This document shows, piece after piece, positions 52,921 to 62,392 of a DNA stretch of 64,000 bases (the first letter of the stretch is position 1; each line of letters opens with the position of its first letter). Source of the stretch: an uncultured Saprospiraceae bacterium (GTDB lineage: Bacteria; Bacteroidota; Bacteroidia; Chitinophagales; Saprospiraceae). The DNA is taken from contig CALLAE010000009.1 of NCBI GenBank assembly GCA_938002665.1, positions 1 to 64,000 on the forward strand, given 5' to 3'. A program made the translations under genes and the position numbers. The notes under the pieces are model-generated. The model ran no database searches and was not told where the DNA came from. It worked only from the letters and a program-made list of their open reading frames with translations.

Positions 52921-55227
52921 ATGAAACTAGGTCTGCTTCCAATATTAGCTCTGATTCTAACCATAGTTTTTTCTGCAAACAATAGTAATGCAGCTCATAT
53001 AGTGGGTGGTGATGTCACCTATAAGCATATGGGTTTTAATTCTGACAGTTCTAGAGTTAATTTCGAGATTAATGTGACGATGTACAGAGATTTTCTCAGC
53101 GGAGGAGCCACGTTTGATGGACCTGATGATACTGTATTTGGGATATTCAGGGAAAATGCTGCAGGTGGCTGGGATTTATATGATCGAGTAGCAGGAGTTC
53201 CATTTACAACTCCCAATAGAATACCTCCAAATGACGATCCTTGTGTAGTAGAGCCAATGGGGACTGTAGGCGTGGAAGAGGCTTCCTATATTTTTCCTAT
53301 CAATGTAGAAGTTGGTGACCTAGACTACATGGTAGTTTATCAGCGTTGCTGTCGTAATGAGACAATATCTAACTTGGTAAACCCAGGTGAAACTGGTGCT
53401 GCATTTGATATTATAATTACTCCAGAAGCACAGAGGCAGAAGAATGATAGTCCTATCTTTTCCCAGTATCCACCTATATTCATTTGTGCAGGCTTCCCAT
53501 TGGAAAATATTTTCCAGTCAGCGACTGATGCAGACGGTGACTTATTAGAATATTCTTTTTGTTCTCCATTTACAGCTGGCGGTACTTTTGATGCTACTGG
53601 TGGTGGTGCAATAGAAGGTTGTTGTGATTGTGTAAGGCCTGCACCTTCTCAGTGCGGACCCCCTTTTGATGAAGTATTATTTAATCCACCTTTTGATCAA
53701 AATGAGCCATTAGGAGGAAGCCCAGTTGTTTCCATTGATCCTGTATCTGGTCTAATAATCGGGACACCAATGTCTACGGGACAATTTGTAGTGGGGGTCT
53801 GCGTCACAGAATATAGGAATGGTGTAGCGATAGGAAAGGTGCGAAGGGATTTTCAGTTCAATGTTTTGACTTGTGATAAGCAAGTATCCGCAGAGCTAGA
53901 ATCAGATGAACTGGAAGTCGGTGATGGTATTCAGTCTTATGTAGTAAATGCCTGTGGTGATACGAGTTTGACGATGAAAAACCTGAGTACTGATGTGAGT
54001 TTTATAAGAACGTATGATTGGGAGTTCTACAGAGAAGGTGAGTTGATAGAACAATTGCAAGGAGGAAGCGAAGTGCGAGATGCCTCTATTACCTTTCCTG
54101 GTATAGGCAGATATGTAGGGAATATGATTGTCAATCGCCAATTAGACTGTGCAGACACAGCTTACTTTGTCGTCAATCTATATCCGGCTATAGATGCGGG
54201 CTTTGATTTTGATTATGATACCTGTGTGGCAGGACCAGTTGTATTTTCAGACTCTTCTATGACAGGAGGGGATATGCTGACAGCCTGGAACTGGCAACTA
54301 GATGTTGATGAAATATCACAAGACCAAAATCCTTCCCACATATATGATACCCCAGGTGCCAAAGATGTCAAGCTTATAGTAGAAGATAATAATGAGTGCA
54401 AAGATACTATTAGCCAGATGGTTAATTATTTCCCAGCACCAGCAACCATAATAGTGGAGCCGAGTAATTTTATAGGTTGCACCCCTTCAGAGATTACTCT
54501 AACTAATCTATCCTCTCCCATAGATTCCACCTACACTATTCTGTGGGATCTAGGAGATGGGACAACTAGTACCGCTATCAGCCCTACACATATCTACAAT
54601 GATCCTGGTGAATATTCACTGTCACTAGGTATTATATCACCTATAGGCTGTCCCATAAGTAGAAGTTTCGATAGCTGGATAAGGATTAAAGAATCGCCAG
54701 AGGCAGACTTTGAATGCTTCCCAGAGCAACCAACGGTTTTCAATAAGACGGTGAGTTTTACTGACAGGACAGATATAGCAGGTGCTTGGTTGTGGGATTT
54801 TGGAGGTGCAGGGACTGCTTTTGATAGGAATCCGACATTCACTTTTCCAGATACTGGCATTTATGTGGTGCATCTGACAGCTTATCATCCTGTGACCAAT
54901 TGTCCAGACACTTTATCTAAGATCATAGACGTGGTGCCGACTGTAGAATTCCATTTCCCCAATGCTTTTACACCTAATAATGATGCAACTAATGACCTCT
55001 TCTTGGGCAATGGCTACTATGAAGGCATTTCTGATTACAGATTAGGTATATGGAACAGATGGGGGCAACAGATTTTTGAAACCACAGATCCTAGAGAGGG
55101 CTGGAATGGACAAGAGAATAATAATGGGAAACCCTCTCCACAGGGGGTCTATGCCTACAAAGCGGAGTATAAGAACCCCAGAGGTAAGACCTTTATGCAA
55201 GAAGGCCATATCACACTGCTCAGGTAG
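52921..55227 (+). CDS. Large PKD-domain secreted protein with type B T9SS sorting domain (gliding motility-associated C-term)
   Basis: The 768-residue product has a signal peptide (1-24, ending NSNAAH), and an N-terminal region of about 330 residues starting IVGGDVTYKHMG, a frequent opening of large Bacteroidota cargo proteins, with paired Cys residues (YQRCCRNE). From about 420 there are PKD-like domains (WNWQLDVDEISQDQNPSHIY, LGDGTTSTAISPTHIYNDPG, WLWDFGGAGTAFDRNPTFTF). The last 90 or so residues are a type B sorting domain (FPNAFTPNNDATNDLF, LGIWNRWGQQIFET, GVYAYKAEYKN). It is exported through the type IX system, normally with a PorP/SprF partner. A binding or scaffold role is inferred. 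Confidence 0.92.
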   Translation: MKLGLLPILALILTIVFSANNSNAAHIVGGDVTYKHMGFNSDSSRVNFEINVTMYRDFLSGGATFDGPDDTVFGIFRENAAGGWDLYDRVAGVPFTTPNRIPPNDDPCVVEPMGTVGVEEASYIFPINVEVGDLDYMVVYQRCCRNETISNLVNPGETGAAFDIIITPEAQRQKNDSPIFSQYPPIFICAGFPLENIFQSATDADGDLLEYSFCSPFTAGGTFDATGGGAIEGCCDCVRPAPSQCGPPFDEVLFNPPFDQNEPLGGSPVVSIDPVSGLIIGTPMSTGQFVVGVCVTEYRNGVAIGKVRRDFQFNVLTCDKQVSAELESDELEVGDGIQSYVVNACGDTSLTMKNLSTDVSFIRTYDWEFYREGELIEQLQGGSEVRDASITFPGIGRYVGNMIVNRQLDCADTAYFVVNLYPAIDAGFDFDYDTCVAGPVVFSDSSMTGGDMLTAWNWQLDVDEISQDQNPSHIYDTPGAKDVKLIVEDNNECKDTISQMVNYFPAPATIIVEPSNFIGCTPSEITLTNLSSPIDSTYTILWDLGDGTTSTAISPTHIYNDPGEYSLSLGIISPIGCPISRSFDSWIRIKESPEADFECFPEQPTVFNKTVSFTDRTDIAGAWLWDFGGAGTAFDRNPTFTFPDTGIYVVHLTAYHPVTNCPDTLSKIIDVVPTVEFHFPNAFTPNNDATNDLFLGNGYYEGISDYRLGIWNRWGQQIFETTDPREGWNGQENNNGKPSPQGVYAYKAEYKNPRGKTFMQEGHITLLR

Positions 55228-55250
55228 TGAAGAGAATAGTGCTTTTCTTA

Positions 55251-55282
55251 TTGTATTTCTTCTTATAAATATCTTATCTTTG
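55251..55282 (+). promoter_or_regulatory. Promoter of rplS
   Basis: TTG (55251-55253), a 21-bp spacer and TATCTTTG (55275-55282) match the Bacteroidota promoter. The -7 box is identical to that of tRNA-Lys. It lies 34 bp upstream of the rplS ATG. Confidence 0.7.
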
Positions 55283-55316
55283 CAGCCCTAAATTAACATG
55301 TTAAATATCTTGAGAT

Positions 55317-55673
55317 ATGGATTTGATTAATTATGTACACGATCAGCTTACAGCTAAAAAAGAATTACCGTCTTTCAGACCAGGTGACAATATAGATGTC
55401 AGTTATAAGATTGTAGAGGGTGCAAAAGAAAGAATCCAATCTTTTAAAGGTAACGTGATACAAATTAATGGCACAGGCTCTACTAAAACCTTTACAGTAA
55501 GAAAAATGTCTAGTGGTGTAGGTGTAGAGAGAATTTTCCCTTTCTCTAGTCCTGCTATAGTAGATATAAAAGTTCTTAAAAGAGGTAAAGTAAGAAGAGC
55601 TAAGTTGTTCTATCTCAGAGAGTTAGTTGGTAAGAAAGCCAAAATTCGTGAAAGAAAAATGTTAAAAAAGTAA
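55317..55673 (+). CDS. rplS: 50S ribosomal protein L19
   Basis: The 118-residue protein matches L19: LPSFRPGDNIDVSYKIVEGA, ERIQSFKGNVIQINGTGS, FTVRKMSSGVGVERIFPF, and KRGKVRRAKLFYLR. It sits at the 30S-50S interface. It is alone here, without the rpsP/rimM/trmD genes that accompany it in many bacteria. Confidence 0.98.
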   Translation: MDLINYVHDQLTAKKELPSFRPGDNIDVSYKIVEGAKERIQSFKGNVIQINGTGSTKTFTVRKMSSGVGVERIFPFSSPAIVDIKVLKRGKVRRAKLFYLRELVGKKAKIRERKMLKK

Positions 55674-55750
55674 GCTGGTTCCAGTCTTACCGCATTTCTT
55701 CACCTTAATTACAATTTGCTCTATCTTAGCCTGAGATAATATCTCAGACC

Positions 55751-56776
55751 ATGTTGCGCGACTTTAAATATCTGACTGCATATCTAGTTCCACTTATAAC
55801 TTTTGGAAGTTTGATGGTAGAGGGTCTATGGTGCTATAGTACCTTGATTTTTGTGTTTATTATCATTCCCTTAGTAGAACCCTTATTGGCTAATAGCAGT
55901 AAGAACTTAGATTCAGAAATAAAAGAGTCTATTAGCTCTAAAGTAATATTTGACTGGCTCCTCTACCTTAACCTTCCAGTATTATACTGTATTCTATTTT
56001 TTTACCTTCAGACCATTAGCCAAGCATCTATATCTATGGTTTCTAAGGTGGGTATGATGCTGTCAGTAGGTGCGATGATGGGCTCTATAGGTATCAATGT
56101 GGCTCATGAGCTAGGTCATAAGCCAGAGAGATTTAAGCAATTATTGTCTAAGGCTTTATTATTGCCTAGTCTATATTTGCATTTTTTTATTGAGCATAAT
56201 ATGGGACATCACAAGAGGGTAGCAACAGATGAAGATCCGGCCAGTGCTAGGAAGAATGAGCCCATTTATACTTTTTGGATTAGGTCCGTAGTTATGTCAT
56301 ATCTACATGCATGGAAAATAGAAGGTGATAGATTAAGGGTCAAAAAATCCAAGAGTAGCCTGCTATACCATCAAATGGTTTGGTTTACCTTGATACAGGT
56401 GGCCTTGGTGACTGGTATTTATTTGCTATATGGAAAGACGGTTCTCTTACTTTTTATAGGTAGTGCCATTTTCTCATTTTTGCTTTTAGAAACGATTAAT
56501 TATGTAGAGCATTATGGATTAAGAAGGAAAAAGTTAGCTAATGGTAGATATGAAAGAGTGATGCCTTGGCACTCATGGAACTCTAATCATGAGTTGGGTA
56601 GAATAATGCTCTATGAGTTAACCCGCCACTCTGATCACCACTATCTATCTAATAAAAAATACCAAGTACTAGATCATCACAAAGATGCGAAACAGTTACC
56701 CTTTGGGTACCCGACGTCTATGATATTGTCTTTGTTTCCACCTCTGTGGTTTAAAATTATGAATCCACGTTTATGA
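55751..56776 (+). CDS. alkB: AlkB-type alkane 1-monooxygenase (di-iron membrane hydroxylase)
   Basis: The 341-residue integral membrane protein carries all the histidine boxes of AlkB: HELGHK (119-124), EHNMGHHKRVATDEDPAS (from 148), NYVEHYGLRR (250-259, the AlkB-specific box) and LTRHSDHHY (290-298). These bind two irons, and the surrounding helices span the membrane. AlkB hydroxylates the terminal carbon of medium-chain alkanes using rubredoxin. No rubredoxin or rubredoxin reductase gene is adjacent. Its stop overlaps the next gene's start (ATGA), so the two are coupled. Substrate range is inferred, and fatty-acid or other alkyl substrates are possible. Confidence 0.9.
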   Translation: MLRDFKYLTAYLVPLITFGSLMVEGLWCYSTLIFVFIIIPLVEPLLANSSKNLDSEIKESISSKVIFDWLLYLNLPVLYCILFFYLQTISQASISMVSKVGMMLSVGAMMGSIGINVAHELGHKPERFKQLLSKALLLPSLYLHFFIEHNMGHHKRVATDEDPASARKNEPIYTFWIRSVVMSYLHAWKIEGDRLRVKKSKSSLLYHQMVWFTLIQVALVTGIYLLYGKTVLLLFIGSAIFSFLLLETINYVEHYGLRRKKLANGRYERVMPWHSWNSNHELGRIMLYELTRHSDHHYLSNKKYQVLDHHKDAKQLPFGYPTSMILSLFPPLWFKIMNPRL

Positions 56777-57168
56777 GTACCCTGTATAAGTTTCAAATAA
56801 TTATTTTTTTGGCAATCATATCTGCCCTAGTTAGCTGCAAGCCTGAACCTAAGACGCCAGTTGTGACCGTACCAGTTGTCTTGGATGGCGACTGGGAAAT
56901 AGCGGAAGCTTACAAGGGCAATACCTTGTCGAGATTGTTAGATAATGGAACCTTCAAATTTACCGAGGATAGAAAGTTCTCGACCAATATACTTAGGGAT
57001 ACACAATTGTACCCTTACAGTATTACAGGAGGAAAGATTTCTATAGACAACCCCAGTAAGGATACCTACATTGTCCAACATAAGACATCCGACACCTTGA
57101 TTCTTGGCACTAGGTTGAGAAACTTTGATTTTAAATTTATTACTATAAAAGCTAAAGAACCTGAATGA
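56773..57168 (+). CDS. Small lipocalin-like lipoprotein, coupled to alkB
   Basis: The 131-residue product has a lipoprotein signal (ISALVSC, Cys22) and a mature part with the pattern DGDWEIAEAYKGNTLSRLL and NGTFKFTEDRKFSTNI, typical of small lipocalin-like beta-barrels that measure weight/ligand in Bacteroidota lipoproteins. It overlaps alkB by 4 bp at its start and the GWxTD gene by 4 bp at its end, so it is translated from the same mRNA. Lipocalin-like shape and lipid substrate of AlkB make hydrophobic-ligand handling plausible, but that is inference. Confidence 0.78.
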   Translation: MSTLYKFQIIIFLAIISALVSCKPEPKTPVVTVPVVLDGDWEIAEAYKGNTLSRLLDNGTFKFTEDRKFSTNILRDTQLYPYSITGGKISIDNPSKDTYIVQHKTSDTLILGTRLRNFDFKFITIKAKEPE

Positions 57169-58607
57169 TACTTGCCGAAAGACTCATAATTTTTCTATTC
57201 GCTTTTAGCTCTTCTTATCTATCAGCGATAGACGTTAGTGTCACCACACTGAACTATCTACAAGAAGAAGCTTACATAGAAATTTATAGTAGAATCATGG
57301 GTAGCTCTGTACAATTTAGCAGTAAGATGCTAGAGGATACTTTAATGTACTCTCAGATAGAGTTACTCGTAACCATCCGAGCTGAAGAGAAAATTGCCGT
57401 TGCTGAAAAGTATCTGATAAATAGTCCAGCAACATCCACGACTATAGACTTTTGGGATCTAAAAAGATATGTTCTGCCTAATGGTGATTATCAATTAGAA
57501 CTACAATACGTTGATATTAATAATGTAAAGGACACGACTTTTTATAAGGAAACTATCGTCGTCAATCACTCAACGAATTACCTGTCTACCTCAGATCTAC
57601 TGCTGCTAAAAGATATTTCAAAAGAGCAAAACAAATATCCTTTCTCAAAAGCAGGATTCTATTTTGAGCCTGCTACTTACAATCTTTTCGGTTCTTCAGA
57701 TCAGGTTTTTATGTTCTATATGGAGCTATATAATTACGAGGCTAAAGTGGAAGATGGACTCTATTATCGATTTCAACTCCGAGATAGTGAAACACATGAA
57801 TCTATAACCAAGCCCGCTTACAGACAAGTAAAAGATAAGGCACAGATATTCGAGAAGTTTGATATTGAAGATATACCCTCTGGTAACTACCAATTAAATT
57901 TTGAATTAGTAAATAAGTCAAGGGAAGTATTACATCAAGTGCTAGAGCGGTTTTCAGTACACCATCCCTTAACAGATTACAAGCAGAGAATGTCAGGAGA
58001 TGCAGCTTATGAGACCTCTTTTGTTCAGTTACTAGATGAAGGAGAACTGAATTATGCCCTCAAGGCCATCTTCCCTAGAATAGGGAATAATATGTCGGGC
58101 TTGCTTAATGATATTATATGGGGAGAAGAGTTAGATCCAAAGCGTTATTTCCTTTACAGTTTTTGGTCTAAATTTTCACTAAATAATTCGAAAGAAATTT
58201 TCGATAAATATATGGAGGTGGCAAGAGCAGTAGATCTTTCCTATGCTAATAATGTGGGGCATGGTTTCGAAACAGATAGAGGTTATTATTTTCTGAAGTA
58301 CGGTAAGCCAGATGATGTCATCAGCGTGGAAGATGAGCCTTCTGCTCCACCATATGAAATCTGGATATACAATTATCTGGAGGAAACACAACAGACAGCT
58401 GTAAAGTTCTTATTCTATAATCCTTCAATAGTTTCCAACGATTACATCTTACTGCATTCTACCTGTAGAGGCGAAGTGAGTAATCCCCGATGGGAGATTA
58501 AGCTCTATGAAGACGATAATTTTGATAATACAGAGAATGAAATAGATAGAACGAATGCTGAGGATGGCCTGAATAGAAACGCCAGAAGATACTTTACAGA
58601 TTTCTAA
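57165..58607 (+). CDS. GWxTD-domain protein, exported
   Basis: The 480-residue product has a signal-like N-terminus (ERLIIFLFAFSSSYLSA). The C-terminal region (about 345-440) contains GHGFETDRGYYFLKYGKPDD and PYEIWIYNYLE, the core of the GWxTD domain (here GFETD, with Phe for Trp). The middle is beta-rich (DLKRYVLPNGDYQLELQYVD, PSGNYQLNFELVNKSREVL). GWxTD proteins are found in Bacteroidota and Acidobacteriota and have no established role. It starts inside the lipoprotein stop (ATGA) and its stop is 4 bp from the amidase gene. Confidence 0.86.
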   Translation: MILAERLIIFLFAFSSSYLSAIDVSVTTLNYLQEEAYIEIYSRIMGSSVQFSSKMLEDTLMYSQIELLVTIRAEEKIAVAEKYLINSPATSTTIDFWDLKRYVLPNGDYQLELQYVDINNVKDTTFYKETIVVNHSTNYLSTSDLLLLKDISKEQNKYPFSKAGFYFEPATYNLFGSSDQVFMFYMELYNYEAKVEDGLYYRFQLRDSETHESITKPAYRQVKDKAQIFEKFDIEDIPSGNYQLNFELVNKSREVLHQVLERFSVHHPLTDYKQRMSGDAAYETSFVQLLDEGELNYALKAIFPRIGNNMSGLLNDIIWGEELDPKRYFLYSFWSKFSLNNSKEIFDKYMEVARAVDLSYANNVGHGFETDRGYYFLKYGKPDDVISVEDEPSAPPYEIWIYNYLEETQQTAVKFLFYNPSIVSNDYILLHSTCRGEVSNPRWEIKLYEDDNFDNTENEIDRTNAEDGLNRNARRYFTDF

Positions 58608-58611
58608 GCGG

Positions 58612-59394
58612 ATGGAAGATGCAACCCTGAAAGTAAGTCTCATCCAAGGTGCAATCACTTGGCATGATCCACCAGCCAATTACCAGACATTTGATAAGCA
58701 AATAGCTGAGCTCAGTAAGGACGTACAACTTATCGTATTGCCTGAAATGTGGACTACTGGATATACTATGCAGGCCCACAAAATGCATGAGCATGCTGAT
58801 CGTGCTCTACAGAAAATGAAAAAGTGGGCAGAGCAGAACAAGGCGACAGTCATAGGTTCTATTATTGTGCAGGAAAAGAAAGAGTACTATAATAGACTAT
58901 ATGTGGTAGATTCTTATGGGGTGCAGGCTTCATACGATAAAAGACATCTATTTGCGTATGCAGGTGAGGATAGATTCTATTCAGCAGGTAAAGAGCGGCT
59001 TATATATAAACTTGGGGGATGGAGGATTGCATTGAATATTTGCTACGATCTCAGATTTCCAGTATGGACTAGAAATCAGGATGATTATGATATTTTAGTT
59101 TTTTGTGCTAACTGGCCTGATCAAAGGATCACAGCTTGGAATACCTTGCTAAGAGCTAGAGCAATAGAAAACCAAGCTTATGTATTAGGAGTAAATTGTT
59201 ATGGAAAAGATATATGGGATAACAGTTATAACGGTCACTCTGCCATAATTTCGCCTCTAGGTGAAGATATCAAAAAGTTAGTCGGACAAGATGACAATAT
59301 CTCCTCCTTGTTGAGCCTCGAAAGGCTAAATGAGGTCAGAGCTAAATTTCCTTTCCTCAAGGATAGAGATAGGTTTGAGTTAGAAACCGAATAG
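58612..59394 (+). CDS. Carbon-nitrogen hydrolase (Nit2/omega-amidase type)
   Basis: The 260-residue protein has the nitrilase-family triad: Glu45 (VLPEMWTTGY), Lys110 (YDKRHLF) and Cys144 (NICYDLRFPVW). ANWPDQRITAWNTLLRARAI and ENQAYVLGVNCYG follow. The pattern matches YafV-like omega-amidases, which convert 2-oxoglutaramate or 2-oxosuccinamate to the 2-oxo acid and ammonia. It is the last gene of the alkB / lipoprotein / GWxTD unit; a metabolic link to the others is not obvious. Confidence 0.92.
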   Translation: MEDATLKVSLIQGAITWHDPPANYQTFDKQIAELSKDVQLIVLPEMWTTGYTMQAHKMHEHADRALQKMKKWAEQNKATVIGSIIVQEKKEYYNRLYVVDSYGVQASYDKRHLFAYAGEDRFYSAGKERLIYKLGGWRIALNICYDLRFPVWTRNQDDYDILVFCANWPDQRITAWNTLLRARAIENQAYVLGVNCYGKDIWDNSYNGHSAIISPLGEDIKKLVGQDDNISSLLSLERLNEVRAKFPFLKDRDRFELETE

Positions 59395-59402
59395 TATAGA
59401 GT

Positions 59403-59843
59403 CTACGTTTTTAGACGATCAAAAAGTGATATCAGCTCCGTTTTTTGTTTTGCAGACAGCTTTGCCTTGGGATGTAGCCAGGTGTAAGATTTCATCGGCA
59501 TTCTCTTTTCTTCTATCACTTCTATGCATTCTTCCAGCTTATGGTTCTTTTTTTCTGTTGTGTAGTTGCCCCATTCTGAAAAATTTACCTTCTGTCTTCC
59601 ACCTCTAATGTGGCTCCTCAAGAACCATCCTACAGGCTGGAATCTTGTGTAAGCTGGGTACTCTGTTTCGTGAGAGTGGCAATCCATACAGGCAGCTCTC
59701 AAGAGCGAAACTTCAGATGCTGATAAGACAGCAGTTTGCATAAGGTCTAAGGCAGGATTTATGGGTGGATTTGTCCTCTCTATCGGTAAGAATTGTATTA
59801 GTATCAAGATTAAGATGAGTGCTATAATTACTTTACTTTTCAT
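59403..59843 (-). CDS. Haem-binding domain protein (cytochrome c-like, Haem_bd family)
   Basis: The 146-residue product has an N-terminal hydrophobic anchor or signal (residues 4-19) and the covalent-haem motif CMDCH (Cys52, Cys55, His56). The typical family context SHETEYPAYTRFQPVGW and HIRGGRQKVNFSEWGNY follows. Haem_bd proteins are common in Bacteroidota and are thought to act in periplasmic redox. It stands alone, convergent with the amidase gene. Confidence 0.88.
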   Translation of the reverse strand: MKSKVIIALILILILIQFLPIERTNPPINPALDLMQTAVLSASEVSLLRAACMDCHSHETEYPAYTRFQPVGWFLRSHIRGGRQKVNFSEWGNYTTEKKNHKLEECIEVIEEKRMPMKSYTWLHPKAKLSAKQKTELISLFDRLKT

Positions 59844-59914
59844 GAAGTGCCTTTGGTCCTAAAACTAGATAAAATATAAGAGGAATTGTCGTCATGTAAT
59901 GGAGAAAATCCTTC

Positions 59915-59943
59915 TTGGCTATCTTATATATTTAGTACTTTTG
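59915..59943 (+). promoter_or_regulatory. Promoter of the TonB-dependent receptor gene
   Basis: TTG (59915-59917), an 18-bp spacer and TACTTTTG (59936-59943) fit the Bacteroidota pattern. The implied leader is about 60 bases. Confidence 0.65.
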
Positions 59944-60011
59944 CTGCTTTTTACATAGGCAATTTTGAGGCTAAAAATTTTGGCCTTTCATCATATCAGA
60001 CTTAAACTTAT

Positions 60012-62315
60012 ATGCTAGCAACTCGAACTATTTTTCTGGTACCCACAAAGTTGGTTTTTGCCTTGTTTTTTGTGTTTGTTAGCCTATCTATTTTCGCTCA
60101 GACCGGCGCTATCAGAGGGCATGTATATGACATCAAGACAGGAGAAGCGATTATCTTTTCTAATGTAGTCATCGATGGAACTACGATCGGTACTAACACG
60201 GACGACAATGGTTTCTTCACACTGACAGATATCCCGGTGGGAGAACAAGTGCTGAAGGTCAGTTACATCGGTTATGAAGATCAGCTTACTAATGTTACTA
60301 TCAAAGAACAAAGTATCAACTACTACAAAGTAGAGCTGAGTTCAGGTGGTATACAGTTAGGTGTTGTAGATATCTCTGCAGAACGTCAGCAAGCAAAAAC
60401 TGAAGTTCGTATTTCTAAAATCCAAGTAACTAAAAAGCAAATCAAAGCCCTACCCTCTACAGGTGGGGATGCTGATATCTTGCAATATCTTCAGGTACTG
60501 CCTGGGATTATCTCTACAGGTGATCAAGGTGGGCAACTCTATATCAGGGGTGGTTCTCCAGTCCAGAACAAAATTCTTTTAGACGGTCTGACCATATATA
60601 ATCCATTTCACTCTATAGGCTTTTATTCGACGTTTGAGACGGAGATAATAAGAAATGTAGATGTACTTACAGGTGGATTTAATGCAGAGCATGGAGGAAG
60701 AATTTCCGCCGTCGTAGATATCAATACTAGAGAAGGCAATAATAAGCATATAGGCGGCCAGCTATCAGTAAGCCCATTTATGACTAAGGCATTATTAGAA
60801 GGGCCAATCATAAAGAGTAAGGACGGTGGAAATCTATCTTTTATACTGACAGGAAAAAAATCGATAATCGAGAATACTTCTAAAAGCCTCTACTCTTATG
60901 CAGGGGTAAATGATACCATCGGCCTCCCTTTTGGCTTTACAGATACTTATGGTAAGTTGTCTTATGTCACTAGTAATGGAAGTAAATTCAATTTCTTCGG
61001 ATTTAATTTCGATGATAATTATAGTAATCCACTTGTATCTCAGATAGACTGGAATAATCAAGGTGGTGGTCTCTATTTCAATCTTTTACCTAACGCTAGT
61101 GCACTTACTCTAAATGGTTTAGTAGGTCTTTCTACCTATTCTATTGCCATAGATGAGGCAAGTGGTACGCCTAGGAGTAGCCTTATCAAGGAATACAATT
61201 TGGGGTTGGATTTTAATTATTTGACTAACGAATCTTCTGTCAAGTATGGTATCGATCTTAAGAGTATCAGAACAGAATTTGATTTCACAAATCCCTTTGG
61301 ATTAAGAATAGAACAATTTCAAAATACAACTCAAATATCTGGCTTTCTTAAATACAGAAAGGCTTGGGAGAATCTTGTAATAGAGCCAGGATTTAGATTG
61401 CAGTATTATGCTTCTCTGGGAGAGTTTTCTCCTGAGCCTAGATTAGGGCTTAAGTGGAATATATCTGATAAGACTAGATTTAAGATGGGTGCGGGTATCT
61501 ATAGTCAGAATATTATTTCAGCTTCTAATGAAAGAGATGTAGTAAATCTTTTCAATGGTTTCTTGACCGGGCCTGATTCTCAGTTTAATGATTTTAATGG
61601 TGAGCCAGTAGATTCTAAACTCCAAACGGCAAGGCACTTACTGGCAGGGGTAGAGCAGGACCTAGGTAAGCATCTTCAGATAAATGTGGAAGGATACTTT
61701 AAGGACTTTACCCAACTGGTCGTGATCAATAGAAACAAGACCTTGGCAAGTCAGTCTGACTACACTACAGAAGAAGGTCAGGCTTATGGTGTGGATTTTT
61801 CTGCTAAGTACGAAAGAGCTAATTGGTATTTATGGGCTACTTATTCGATGGGATTTGTTAATAGATTTGATGGGGAGCAAGAGTATCCTACTTTATTTGA
61901 TAGAAGACATAATGTGAATTTCTTAGCAACGTATACAATGGGAGAAAGAAAAGATCTTATGTTCAGCCTTAGATGGAATATGGGATCAGGCTTTCCTTTT
62001 ACTAAGACACAGGCCTTTTATAATTATAATCCCTTCCTAGAAGGCACTGCAACAGAGTACGAAACTGATAACCCTGATAATGTGGGCATCATATATTCTG
62101 ATGAAAGAAATGGTGGACGATTGCCTTACTATCACAGATTAGATGCTTCTGTGCAGAAAACTTTCTATCTAGGAGATAGAGCAAATGTAGAGGTGGTTGC
62201 CAGTGTAACCAATGTATATGATAGACCTAATATTTTCTATTTTGATAGAGTAGAATTTGATAGGGTAGATCAGCTACCTATTATGCCTTCTCTTGCTGTA
62301 AGGTTTAACTTTTAG
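60012..62315 (+). CDS. TonB-dependent receptor with carboxypeptidase-regulatory-like domain
   Basis: The 767-residue outer-membrane protein has a signal peptide (1-30, ending SIFAQ) and a carboxypeptidase-regulatory-like domain (about 32-112: GAIRGHVYDIKTGEAI, PVGEQVLKVSYIGY). A plug domain follows (about 140-240: GDADILQYLQVLPGI, GGQLYIRGGSPVQNKI, GGFNAEHGGRISAVVDI) and a 22-strand barrel ending LAVRFNF with a terminal Phe. It is the SusC-like/FhuA-like receptor type without a SusD partner, so a glycan role is less likely than uptake of a siderophore, cofactor or peptide. The substrate is unknown. Confidence 0.93.
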   Translation: MLATRTIFLVPTKLVFALFFVFVSLSIFAQTGAIRGHVYDIKTGEAIIFSNVVIDGTTIGTNTDDNGFFTLTDIPVGEQVLKVSYIGYEDQLTNVTIKEQSINYYKVELSSGGIQLGVVDISAERQQAKTEVRISKIQVTKKQIKALPSTGGDADILQYLQVLPGIISTGDQGGQLYIRGGSPVQNKILLDGLTIYNPFHSIGFYSTFETEIIRNVDVLTGGFNAEHGGRISAVVDINTREGNNKHIGGQLSVSPFMTKALLEGPIIKSKDGGNLSFILTGKKSIIENTSKSLYSYAGVNDTIGLPFGFTDTYGKLSYVTSNGSKFNFFGFNFDDNYSNPLVSQIDWNNQGGGLYFNLLPNASALTLNGLVGLSTYSIAIDEASGTPRSSLIKEYNLGLDFNYLTNESSVKYGIDLKSIRTEFDFTNPFGLRIEQFQNTTQISGFLKYRKAWENLVIEPGFRLQYYASLGEFSPEPRLGLKWNISDKTRFKMGAGIYSQNIISASNERDVVNLFNGFLTGPDSQFNDFNGEPVDSKLQTARHLLAGVEQDLGKHLQINVEGYFKDFTQLVVINRNKTLASQSDYTTEEGQAYGVDFSAKYERANWYLWATYSMGFVNRFDGEQEYPTLFDRRHNVNFLATYTMGERKDLMFSLRWNMGSGFPFTKTQAFYNYNPFLEGTATEYETDNPDNVGIIYSDERNGGRLPYYHRLDASVQKTFYLGDRANVEVVASVTNVYDRPNIFYFDRVEFDRVDQLPIMPSLAVRFNF

Positions 62316-62392
62316 GTAATTTTGAACTTTAAGAATTAGTTCTAAATATTAATAATTTCGGTTTTTTTTAAGCTTGGAAATAGGAGAGAATA

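Noticed and set aside
60012-62315. SusC-type glycan receptor of a polysaccharide utilisation locus
   Set aside because: No SusD, glycoside hydrolase or hybrid sensor gene is nearby, so the wider TonB-dependent receptor label is safer.
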